Below, one piece after another: positions 1-5,770 of a stretch of 6,988 bases of DNA. Every line of letters begins with the position of its first letter. The first letter of the stretch is position 1. Source of the DNA: CAIYRG01 sp035318785. GTDB taxonomy: Bacteria; Pseudomonadota; Alphaproteobacteria; Micropepsales; Micropepsaceae. The position numbers and the translations under genes were made by a program. Below the pieces are notes generated by a model. That model did not search any database, was not told where the DNA came from, and saw only the letters and a program-made list of their open reading frames with translations. The stretch is taken from the NCBI GenBank assembly GCA_035318785.1, contig DATHDZ010000248.1, positions 1 to 6,988 of the forward strand. Reading direction: 5' to 3'.

Positions 1-998
1 CCGTCATAACGGGCGAGATTGGAAGAAGCCTCTGCCGGTGCCACGATGTAATAGGCGGGCAGCGCATATTTGGTGTGCGGCAGGCTGACGTCGATGATCT
101 CCGCGCCTTGCGCCCGCAACCATTCGACGCCGCGGTTCCACAATTCGTCGATTTCGGGCGGGGCGCCGTCGATGCGGTATTCTTTCGGGATGCCGACCTT
201 CAGACCCGCGATACCGCCTTCAAGGGCCTTCTCATAATCGGGAACCGGCACATTCACGCTCGTCGTATCCCTAGGGTCGTGGCTCGCCATCGCCTTGAGC
301 ATGATGGCCGCATCGCGCACAGTCCGGGTCATGGGACCTGCCTGATCGAGCGAAGACGCAAACGCGACGATGCCCCAGCGCGAGCAGCGCCCATAGGTAG
401 GTTTAAGCCCCACGATGCCGGTCACGGCCGCGGGCTGCCGGATCGAGCCGCCCGTGTCGGTGCCTGTCGCGCCCAGGGCAAGATTGGCCGCGACCGCCGT
501 GGCCGACCCGCCCGACGAGCCGCCCGGCACGAGATCGTCATTGCGGCCGCGCGCGCGCCACGGGTTGGTCACCGGCCCGAAATACGATGTCTCGTTAGAC
601 GAGCCCATGGCAAATTCGTCGAGATTGGTTTTCCCCACCATCACGGCGCCGGCGTCCCAGAGGTTCTGAGACACCGCCGATTCATAGGTGGGAATGAAAT
701 TGTCCAGGATGCGGCTGGCGGCCGTGGTGCGCACACCCTGGGTGCAGAACAGATCCTTGATGGCGAGGGGTATCCCTTCAAGGGGGCGCGCCTCCCCTGC
801 TGCGATGCGCGCATCGGATTGCGCGGCGCGCGACAGCGCGTGATCCGGCGTTTCGGTGATGAAGGCATTCAAAGGCCGCGCTTTGACGACCGCATCGACA
901 TGGGCTTGTGCCAGCTCGCGCGCGGAGATGTCCTTCGCCGCCAGCGCCTCGCGCGCCTCCGCTATGGTGAACCGCGTTGGGTCGGAGGAGCGTGCCAT
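1..998 (-). CDS. gatA: Glu/Asp-tRNA(Gln/Asn) amidotransferase subunit A, 3' end missing
   Basis: GatA is the glutaminase subunit of the cytoplasmic GatCAB complex. It releases ammonia from glutamine, which GatB uses to convert misacylated Glu-tRNA(Gln) or Asp-tRNA(Asn) to the amide form. The visible 332 codons show the amidase-signature fold. The general-base lysine is K81 in a P-L-A-I-K-D motif. The cis-serine is S161 in GGSSGGS and the nucleophile is S185 in DTGGSIRQPA; their 24-residue spacing matches the known family triad. The frame is open from the ATG at 998 to the window edge, so roughly the last third (the family is about 490 residues) lies outside. The ATG overlaps the gatC stop as TGATG, so translation is probably coupled to gatC. 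The identification is secure from the motifs; the tRNA specificity cannot be told from this stretch. Confidence 0.96.
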   Translation of the reverse strand, partial: MARSSDPTRFTIAEAREALAAKDISARELAQAHVDAVVKARPLNAFITETPDHALSRAAQSDARIAAGEARPLEGIPLAIKDLFCTQGVRTTAASRILDNFIPTYESAVSQNLWDAGAVMVGKTNLDEFAMGSSNETSYFGPVTNPWRARGRNDDLVPGGSSGGSATAVAANLALGATGTDTGGSIRQPAAVTGIVGLKPTYGRCSRWGIVAFASSLDQAGPMTRTVRDAAIMLKAMASHDPRDTTSVNVPVPDYEKALEGGIAGLKVGIPKEYRIDGAPPEIDELWNRGVEWLRAQGAEIIDVSLPHTKYALPAYYIVAPAEASSNLARYD

Positions 999-1285
999 CA
1001 CTCGACCACTTTGGGCACGACGAAGAAATGGTTCTCCGCCTGCGGGGCATTCTTGATGAGATCCTCGGCATAGCCGCCGTCGGTCACCACATCCTCCCGC
1101 ATCTTGAGGCGCTGCTCGACCACGCTCGTCATCGGCGGCACGCCTTCGACATTGACCTCTTGCAGCTGTTCGACCCAGGAGAGGAGCGCGTTCAGCTCCG
1201 TTTCCATAGCGACGACCTGCCCCTCGTCCACCGCGAGCCGGGCGAGCCGGGCGATACGCCGGACGGTCTCTCTATCGACGGGCAT
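998..1285 (-). CDS. gatC: Glu/Asp-tRNA(Gln/Asn) amidotransferase subunit C
   Basis: This is the small GatC subunit (95 residues, normal family size). It has no catalytic site; in known GatCAB structures it wraps around the GatA-GatB interface and stabilises GatA. The N-terminal helix with IARLARLAV at residues 11-19, the middle WVEQLQEVNVEGV region with the following PPMTSVV, and the C-terminal VVPKVVE are typical of the family. The start ATG at 1285 has a weak GAGG purine stretch about six bases upstream. The gene is the first of a gatC-gatA transcript divergent from ruvX, and its TGA overlaps the gatA ATG by one base. A gatB gene would be expected beyond the left edge but is not visible. 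Confidence 0.95.
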   Translation of the reverse strand: MPVDRETVRRIARLARLAVDEGQVVAMETELNALLSWVEQLQEVNVEGVPPMTSVVEQRLKMREDVVTDGGYAEDLIKNAPQAENHFFVVPKVVE

Positions 1286-1318
1286 GGGAGCCTCAGGCTA
1301 GGTCTAGGCGGTTTCCGG

Positions 1319-1336
1319 TAGCAATGTTGCTAGCAA
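1319..1336. repeat. Overlapping TAGCAA/TTGCTA palindromes in the gatC-ruvX divergent region
   Basis: TAGCAA occurs at 1319-1324 and 1331-1336, and its inverse TTGCTA at 1327-1332. This gives one inverted repeat with a two-base centre (1319-1332) and an overlapping perfect 10-bp palindrome, TTGCTAGCAA (1327-1336). The cluster lies in the 76-bp gap between two divergent gene starts, about 34 bases upstream of gatC and 26 bases upstream of ruvX. That position suits an operator, but no matching regulator is recognised and chance is possible. Confidence 0.4.
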
Positions 1337-1361
1337 CCAGCTTTGGAACTGGCAAGCGAGG

Positions 1362-1832
1362 ATGGGCATCTTAAATATTCGCGAGCTTCGCGGGCAGCTG
1401 GTTCCCGGCCAAAGATTGCTGGGGCTGGACCTTGGCGAAAAGACCATCGGCCTGGCGCTGTCGGACACGACACTGGCCGTGGCGACCCCGTTCAAGACGC
1501 TGAAACGCGGCAAGTTCAAAGCGGATGCAACGATCCTCACCGGCCTGATTGCAGAACACCATGTCGGCGGACTGATCGTCGGGCTGCCGCTCAATATGGA
1601 TGGTTCGGAAGGCCCCTCGGTACAATCCGCGCGGGCCTTTGCCCGCAATTTTTCTGCCCTTTCCGATTGCCCGGTCGTGCTGGTGGACGAGCGGCTCTCG
1701 ACCGCCGCGGTGACGCGGACGCTGCTTGAGGCCGACGCTTCGCGCCGTCAACGGGCCAGTGCCGTGGACAAGATGGCGGCCGCCTATATCCTGCAAGGCG
1801 CCCTGGACCAGCTCCGTAACCCCAGCCTCTGA
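1362..1832 (+). CDS. ruvX: RuvX/YqgF family RNase H-fold nuclease
   Basis: This is the YqgF/RuvX protein (156 residues). The family is a conserved RNase H-fold nuclease linked to 16S rRNA 5'-end maturation and, in some bacteria, to Holliday-junction resolution. The sequence shows the family signatures in order: GLDLGEKTIGLALSD (residues 21-35, acidic D23), GLPLNMDGSEGP (74-85), VDERLST (108-114, E110) and DKMAAAYILQ (136-145, D136). D23, E110 and D136 fit the expected metal-binding acidic set. The ATG at 1362 gives the usual short N-terminal extension before the first strand, but the GAGG purine run abuts the ATG, so the ribosome binding site is poor. The gene is divergent from gatC and convergent with the HIT gene, ending two bases from it. 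Which activity dominates in this organism is not decidable from sequence. Confidence 0.95.
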   Translation: MGILNIRELRGQLVPGQRLLGLDLGEKTIGLALSDTTLAVATPFKTLKRGKFKADATILTGLIAEHHVGGLIVGLPLNMDGSEGPSVQSARAFARNFSALSDCPVVLVDERLSTAAVTRTLLEADASRRQRASAVDKMAAAYILQGALDQLRNPSL

Positions 1833-1834
1833 AA

Positions 1835-2299
1835 TCAAGCCCGCTCGGCAAGGGCGGCACGAATTCGCCCCGCATAGGACTCCCGCTCGGCATCGTCGCG
1901 ATACGACACTCTTTTCCAGATTATGCCGGAGGAAAACAGGCCATCCCCCTTGCGTCGCGGGACGATGTGGAAATGCACGTGGGGCACGCTCTGGCTCACG
2001 ATGTTGTTGAGCGCGATGAAGCTCCCTTCGGCGTCTAGTGCCCGCATCACGGCACCGGAGATACGTTTGATGCGAGGACCGAGCGCTGCCATGACCGCAT
2101 CGGGCACGTCAGCGAGCGTCTCATAATGGGCCAGCGGCACGAGCAGCACATGGCCGAGCATCAAGGGCCGGTAATCCAGGAACGCCATGCACATGTCGTC
2201 CCGATAGACGGAGAAGCTTCGTTCCGTACCGTTTATGATTGCGCAGAATTTACAGGACTTAGGGGTGCCCTTTTCTGCACTGGTTTTTCCGCCGGGCAC
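1835..2299 (-). CDS. HIT-family (histidine triad) nucleotide-binding protein
   Basis: This is a histidine-triad protein, a family of nucleotide hydrolases and transferases acting on dinucleoside polyphosphates or nucleoside phosphoramidates. The triad HVHFHIVP gives H107, H109 and H111, with H109 the expected nucleophile. A CxxC pair (C16, C19) near the N terminus, with H50 and H58 in the GHVLLVPLAH segment, suggests the structural zinc site found in many HIT proteins. I chose the GTG at 2299 because a full AGGAGG lies six bases upstream, giving 154 residues. An in-frame ATG at 2347 would add 16 residues (170 total) unlike a HIT N terminus and has no comparable binding site. The gene is divergent from pyrB and nearly abuts ruvX tail to tail. 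The exact substrate is unknown; no gene symbol is assigned. Confidence 0.92.
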   Translation of the reverse strand: MPGGKTSAEKGTPKSCKFCAIINGTERSFSVYRDDMCMAFLDYRPLMLGHVLLVPLAHYETLADVPDAVMAALGPRIKRISGAVMRALDAEGSFIALNNIVSQSVPHVHFHIVPRRKGDGLFSSGIIWKRVSYRDDAERESYAGRIRAALAERA

Positions 2300-2305
2300 C
2301 GAAAT

Positions 2306-2311
2306 CCTCCT
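2306..2311 (-). promoter_or_regulatory. Strong ribosome binding site that sets the HIT gene start
   Basis: Read on the minus strand, a complete AGGAGG is followed by six bases and then GTG (2299-2297). Both strength and spacing are ideal, so the GTG is preferred to the in-frame ATG at 2347. With that start, the 98 bases between the HIT and pyrB starts become a true divergent intergenic region. Confidence 0.75.
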
Positions 2312-2359
2312 AACCGGGAGGAAATCTACAAGTTTTGTCGCGTCCATACAGGGAACGCT

Positions 2360-2387
2360 TTGCTTCCTGGCCCCACCCCCTTATAAG
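2360..2387 (+). promoter_or_regulatory. Candidate pyrB promoter placing transcription start almost at the ATG
   Basis: A -10-like TATAAG (2382-2387, five of six matches to TATAAT) lies 16 bases downstream of a weak -35-like TTGCTT (2360-2365). Transcription would start around 2393-2396, only a few bases before the ATG at 2398. No Shine-Dalgarno sequence precedes that ATG, which fits a leaderless or nearly leaderless message. The -10 sits in an 8-bp palindrome, CTTATAAG, so it could also be read toward the HIT gene. This is prediction only. Confidence 0.4.
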
Positions 2388-2397
2388 CCCAGCTTTG

Positions 2398-3783
2398 ATG
2401 CAGCAGCTCCGCCACGTCACGTCGATCAATGATCTCACCATCGATGAGATCGAGACGATTTTTTCCCTGGCGGACACCTATCTCAGGGAGCTGCGCGACC
2501 CGCATTTGCCCCATCGCATCGGCAAGAGCCTCGAGGAGGCTTCCGGGTCCATCCTGGCCAGCCTGTTTTACGAACCCAGCACGCGTACGCGCCTGTCCTT
2601 CGAAAGCGCCATGCTCAGGCTAGGCGGCAAATCGATCGGGAGCGCCGACCCGGCGACGAGCTCTGCGGCAAAAGGCGAGAGCCTCGCCGACACCGTGCGG
2701 GTCGCTTCCAATTACGCGGACGTGCTCGTGATACGCCACCCGCGCGACGGCGCGGTCAAGCTTGCCGCCAGCTACGCCAGCGTGCCCGTCATGAATGGCG
2801 GCGACGGCGCGCATGAGCATCCGACGCAAACCTTGTGCGATCTTTTCACGCTCAGGCAGGAAGGCAAGAACCTCAAACATCTCAATGTTGCGATTTCCGG
2901 CGATCTGAAGGGAAGCCGCACCATCCATTCCTTCGTCTACGCGCTCGCGCGCTTCGGCGCCAATATCATGCTGATGCCGGCCAAAGGCATGGAATTGCCC
3001 GAGCATGTGGATTGGCGCTTGCAGAACGAACTCAATTGCTACGCTGTCCCTCGCGCGCGCTACGAAAAGGACAATGCCGCCGTCGATGCGCTCTATATGA
3101 CAGCCGACAAGCCGCATCAGCTTTCGCTGATCTCGGATGTCGAGATCAAGGTCCGCAAGAACATCGATGCGATGTATGTCACACGCTTCCAGAAAGAACG
3201 CTGGGCTGACAAGAGCCAGGACTATCCCACCATCGACCAGCGGTTCCTGAAGGACAAGAAATTCTCCAAGACCAGCCTCCTACACCCGTTGCCCCGCGTC
3301 GGCGAGCTCGACATTGCCTTGGATAGCGACCGCCGGGCGGCGTATTTCCGTCAGGCAGCGTTCGGCGTGCCGATCCGCATGGCACTTATTGCGCTCATTC
3401 TCGGGATTTCACGCGATCATACGCTGGAACGATATCCCGGCGGATTCAAACCGGACGCCCATCCAACATACGACCAGGCGAACAATATCGGCGTCAGCTG
3501 CGCCAACCAGAATTGCATCGTCCACGATCCGCTGGACGGAAAATACGCGCGCAACCGATTCCATCTGGTCGACGGTCGGCGGCTGAGATGTTTCTATTGC
3601 GAGACCGACATCGCCGATTTCGTGATCGCAAGCAAGAAAACCAAACATTATGAAACCGACCTTTCGCGCCTTCGCACCGTTGGACGACAGGAGCGCGACG
3701 TGGTGTTCTTTTCGAACGCCGAAGGGGCGGAGGCTGCCGGATTCTCCCTGCCCAAACGCCGGCGCAAAGCGGCCAGCGCGTAG
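2398..3783 (+). CDS. pyrB: Aspartate carbamoyltransferase fused to a PyrI-type zinc domain
   Basis: This enzyme condenses carbamoyl phosphate and aspartate to N-carbamoyl-aspartate, the committed step of pyrimidine synthesis. The catalytic chain (about residues 1-340 of 461) is complete: STRTR (61-65), the S88/K92 loop before GESLADT, R113 in IRHP, HPTQ (141-144), R174 in GDLKGSRT, TRFQKER (262-268) and HPLPRV (296-301). It resembles the E. coli catalytic chain closely. Residues 363-412 then match the zinc domain of the regulatory chain PyrI: C368, C373, C398 and C401 in a Cx4C-x24-CxxC pattern with FYCE. The PyrI allosteric nucleotide domain is missing. A tail to 461 looks like a degenerate Ada-type module. 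About 27 extra residues lie near 229-255. The ATG at 2398 is preferred over the in-frame TTG at 2335, since the protein then aligns with the E. coli N terminus; it lacks an upstream binding site. plsY follows with no gap. Confidence 0.93.
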   Translation: MQQLRHVTSINDLTIDEIETIFSLADTYLRELRDPHLPHRIGKSLEEASGSILASLFYEPSTRTRLSFESAMLRLGGKSIGSADPATSSAAKGESLADTVRVASNYADVLVIRHPRDGAVKLAASYASVPVMNGGDGAHEHPTQTLCDLFTLRQEGKNLKHLNVAISGDLKGSRTIHSFVYALARFGANIMLMPAKGMELPEHVDWRLQNELNCYAVPRARYEKDNAAVDALYMTADKPHQLSLISDVEIKVRKNIDAMYVTRFQKERWADKSQDYPTIDQRFLKDKKFSKTSLLHPLPRVGELDIALDSDRRAAYFRQAAFGVPIRMALIALILGISRDHTLERYPGGFKPDAHPTYDQANNIGVSCANQNCIVHDPLDGKYARNRFHLVDGRRLRCFYCETDIADFVIASKKTKHYETDLSRLRTVGRQERDVVFFSNAEGAEAAGFSLPKRRRKAASA

Positions 3784-4416
3784 ATGATCGAGACGCTGGC
3801 GCTGGTGCCCTGGGAGACCGCGCGTCCGTACATCGCCGCGACGCTCATTTTCTCCTATCTGCTGGGCTCGATTCCGTTTGGGCTGATCTTCGGCTGGCTC
3901 GCGGGCGCGGGCGATATCCGCAAAATCGGCTCAGGCAATATCGGCGCGACGAACGTGCTGCGCACAGGCAAGCGCTGGGCCGCCTTCGCGACGCTGCTGG
4001 CCGACGCAGGCAAAGGCTATGTCGCTGTCAGGGTAGCTGGAGAGTATTTCGGCATCCAATTGTTTCCGGTCCTGGCCGGCTTGGGTGTTGTGCTTGGCCA
4101 CATGTTTCCGGTGTGGCTCGGTTTCAAAGGGGGCAAGGGCGTCGCCACTTTTATCGGCGTGCTCTTCGCGTTCGGTCGGCCGCCTATCGTGGCGGTCCTG
4201 ACATGCCTGACCTGGCTGACGATGGCTTGGGCGACCCGCTATTCCTCCGTTGCCGCGCTCGCAGCAGCAACATTGGCACCGCTCTATTTTCTTCTGCTCG
4301 GCACCACGCTATATGCGCTTCTCGCGCTCGTGCTTGCGATCCTCATCATCTTCGCGCATCGCACCAACATCCTCCGCCTGCTCCGAGGGGACGAACCCAA
4401 GATTGGGCGTGCATGA
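3784..4416 (+). CDS. plsY: Acyl-phosphate glycerol-3-phosphate acyltransferase PlsY
   Basis: PlsY is the inner-membrane enzyme that transfers an acyl group from acyl-phosphate (made by PlsX) to glycerol-3-phosphate, the first acylation in phospholipid synthesis. The 210-residue length is typical. Hydrophobic membrane segments are visible at about residues 15-39, 65-84, 92-111, 118-150 and 155-190. The three family motifs are present: GSGNIGATN (49-57), GHMFPVWLGFKGGKGVAT (105-122) and HRTNILRLLRGDEPKIG (192-208), along with GSIPFG (28-33). The ATG follows the pyrB TAG with no intervening base and no clear ribosome binding site, so translation is probably coupled. Its stop overlaps the dprA start as ATGA. 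Confidence 0.96.
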   Translation: MIETLALVPWETARPYIAATLIFSYLLGSIPFGLIFGWLAGAGDIRKIGSGNIGATNVLRTGKRWAAFATLLADAGKGYVAVRVAGEYFGIQLFPVLAGLGVVLGHMFPVWLGFKGGKGVATFIGVLFAFGRPPIVAVLTCLTWLTMAWATRYSSVAALAAATLAPLYFLLLGTTLYALLALVLAILIIFAHRTNILRLLRGDEPKIGRA

Positions 4417-5531
4417 CGGCGCGCCGCGTTTTGCGTGATGACGAGCGGCGCGCCTGGCTCCGCTTGGCGCGAACCGAAACCATCGGACCGACGACGTTCG
4501 CCGCGCTCATCGCGCGCTTTGGAGATGTCCGCGAAGCCTTGGACGCGGCGCCGCGCCTCGCTCGCCATGGCGGCGCCAAAGATTTGCGCATGCCGAGCGA
4601 GGCAGAGGCGAGAGCGGAAATCGAGGCGCTTGCGCGGCTCGGCGGGCGCCTCCTTGCTTCCGTCGAGACTGATTTCCCTAGCGGGCTCGCGGCGCTCGAT
4701 CCGCCGCCGCCCATGATCGCCGTGCTCGGCGATCCGGCGCTGTTCAAACGCGAGATGGTTGCGGTGGTGGGCGCACGCAATGCTTCCGCGCTCGGCATCA
4801 AATTTGCCACGCGGCTTGCGGCGGATCTCGGCGCGGCTGGGCTGGTCGTTGCTTCAGGCCTTGCGCGCGGCATCGATCACGCCGCCCACACTGGCGCCCT
4901 CAACACCGGCACAGTGGCCGTGATTGCCGGCGGGATCGATGTGGTCTATCCGCCCGAGCACCAGAGCCTTTACGAAGAGCTTCGCCGGCGCGGCGCCCTC
5001 ATTTCCGAAATGCCCCTTGGCATGGCGCCGCTCCCACGCCATTTCCCGCGCCGCAACCGGCTCATCTCCGGCCTCGCGCGTGGCGTCGTGGTGGTGGAAG
5101 CCGCCGAACGATCGGGCTCGCTCATCACGGCGAATTATGCGCTTGAGCAGGGCCGCGAAGTGTTCGCTGTCCCCGGCTCGCCCCTCGATCCACGCGCCAA
5201 GGGCGCCAATCGCCTGATCCGCGAAGGCGCCACGCTCACGGAATCCGCGGATGATGTGCTGACGGTTTTGCGCCCCATGATGGGCCACGGTTTCCGCGAA
5301 CCCTCCGAGCGGGAGGCAGGTCCTTCCCTGATTGATGAACCGGCCCCGGAGCGCGAGACCGACAGGGTGCGCGCCATCGTCGAAGAGAAGCTCGGCCCCG
5401 CCCCCGTCGAAGTGGACGAATTGATCCGGCAATGCCGGGCATCACCGGCCGCAGTGCTGACGGTTCTCTTGGAACTGGAACTGGCTGGGCGGGCGCAGCG
5501 GCATCCGGGAAACCGCGTCGCCTGGCGTTAG
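4413..5531 (+). CDS. dprA: DNA-processing protein DprA (Smf)
   Basis: DprA binds incoming single-stranded DNA in the cytoplasm and loads RecA during natural transformation; it is also found in species not known to be competent. The protein has 372 residues. An N-terminal helical region (about 10-85) precedes the Rossmann-like core with VVGARNAS (118-125), GLARGID (149-155), GGIDVVYPPEH (173-183), FPRRNRLISGLA (211-222), VVVEA and SGSLITA (226-240), and FAVPG (251-255). A C-terminal winged-helix domain (about 315-372) follows a polar, charged linker. The ATG at 4413 overlaps the plsY TGA (ATGA), indicating translational coupling. The same frame stays open upstream to 4113, but that stretch is antisense-free overlap with plsY and is not part of dprA. 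No terminator is obvious after the stop. Confidence 0.95.
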   Translation: MTARRVLRDDERRAWLRLARTETIGPTTFAALIARFGDVREALDAAPRLARHGGAKDLRMPSEAEARAEIEALARLGGRLLASVETDFPSGLAALDPPPPMIAVLGDPALFKREMVAVVGARNASALGIKFATRLAADLGAAGLVVASGLARGIDHAAHTGALNTGTVAVIAGGIDVVYPPEHQSLYEELRRRGALISEMPLGMAPLPRHFPRRNRLISGLARGVVVVEAAERSGSLITANYALEQGREVFAVPGSPLDPRAKGANRLIREGATLTESADDVLTVLRPMMGHGFREPSEREAGPSLIDEPAPERETDRVRAIVEEKLGPAPVEVDELIRQCRASPAAVLTVLLELELAGRAQRHPGNRVAWR

Positions 5532-5770
5532 CCGGCATCGGCAGATTTCGTTAACCAAACCGACCTATGTTCACGGAACGTTGTTTGGGCTTGCTAAGTC
5601 CGTATCCGACACCACTTATCCCCGCATTATACCACCTACGCACTACCTACAGTTGTATTAACGAAAGTTGACAGAACTCCGCTCCTGACCTCAGTGTCCG
5701 CCCCCGCCGCGCACGAGAGTCCCATAAAGGCCAGCAAGCGCGATTAGGTCAGCTCAAAATACAGGCCCGG
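5532..5770. other. dprA-topA intergenic region, 239 bp
   Basis: No gene is seen here. The first 140 bases are noticeably richer in A/T than the flanking coding DNA; the rest returns to high GC. It holds a perfect -35-like TTGACA (5668-5673), two TTAAC half-sites (5551-5555 and 5658-5662), a ccaaac/gtttgg inverted pair (5555-5560 and 5583-5588) with a wide spacer, and a short repetitive CACCTAC/CTACCTAC run (5633-5650). No hairpin followed by a T-run is visible, so no intrinsic terminator is claimed for dprA. Confidence 0.6.
5668..5696 (+). promoter_or_regulatory. Candidate topA promoter with consensus -35 box
   Basis: TTGACA at 5668-5673 is a perfect -35 consensus. At 17 bases spacing the downstream hexamer is TCAGTG, a poor -10, though alphaproteobacterial -10 boxes are often weakly conserved. 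A start near 5703 would give a leader of roughly 68 bases before the topA ATG. The call rests essentially on the -35 box. Confidence 0.3.

Noticed and set aside
75..1073. A 332-codon plus-strand open frame opposite gatA
   Set aside because: It lies antisense to a gene with clear family motifs, has arginine-, glycine- and histidine-rich composition typical of a high-GC shadow frame, and shows no recognisable domain.
1371..1838. 155-codon minus-strand frame opposite ruvX
   Set aside because: It is a shadow of ruvX, whose signature motifs are all in the plus frame; no independent support is visible.
1836..1860. GCCC...GGGC hairpin at the ruvX/HIT junction as a bidirectional terminator
   Set aside because: The arms are four bases, it lies inside the HIT coding end, and there is no T-run on either strand.
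2335..2397. TTG-initiated N-terminal extension of pyrB
   Set aside because: The 21 added residues do not resemble ATCase N termini, the ribosome-binding-like GGGAGG is 12 bases away, and alignment with E. coli PyrB favours the ATG at 2398.
4113..4412. 100-codon upstream extension of the dprA frame
   Set aside because: It overlaps plsY completely in another frame, and the DprA-like sequence starts only at the ATG at 4413, which overlaps the plsY stop.
5555..5588. ccaaac...gtttgg inverted pair as a dprA terminator
   Set aside because: The arms are only six bases with a 22-base spacer and no T-run follows, so it does not look like an intrinsic terminator.
5617..5625. DnaA-box-like TTATCCCCG in the dprA-topA gap
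   Set aside because: Only seven of nine positions match TTATCCACA and there is no cluster of boxes or other origin feature.
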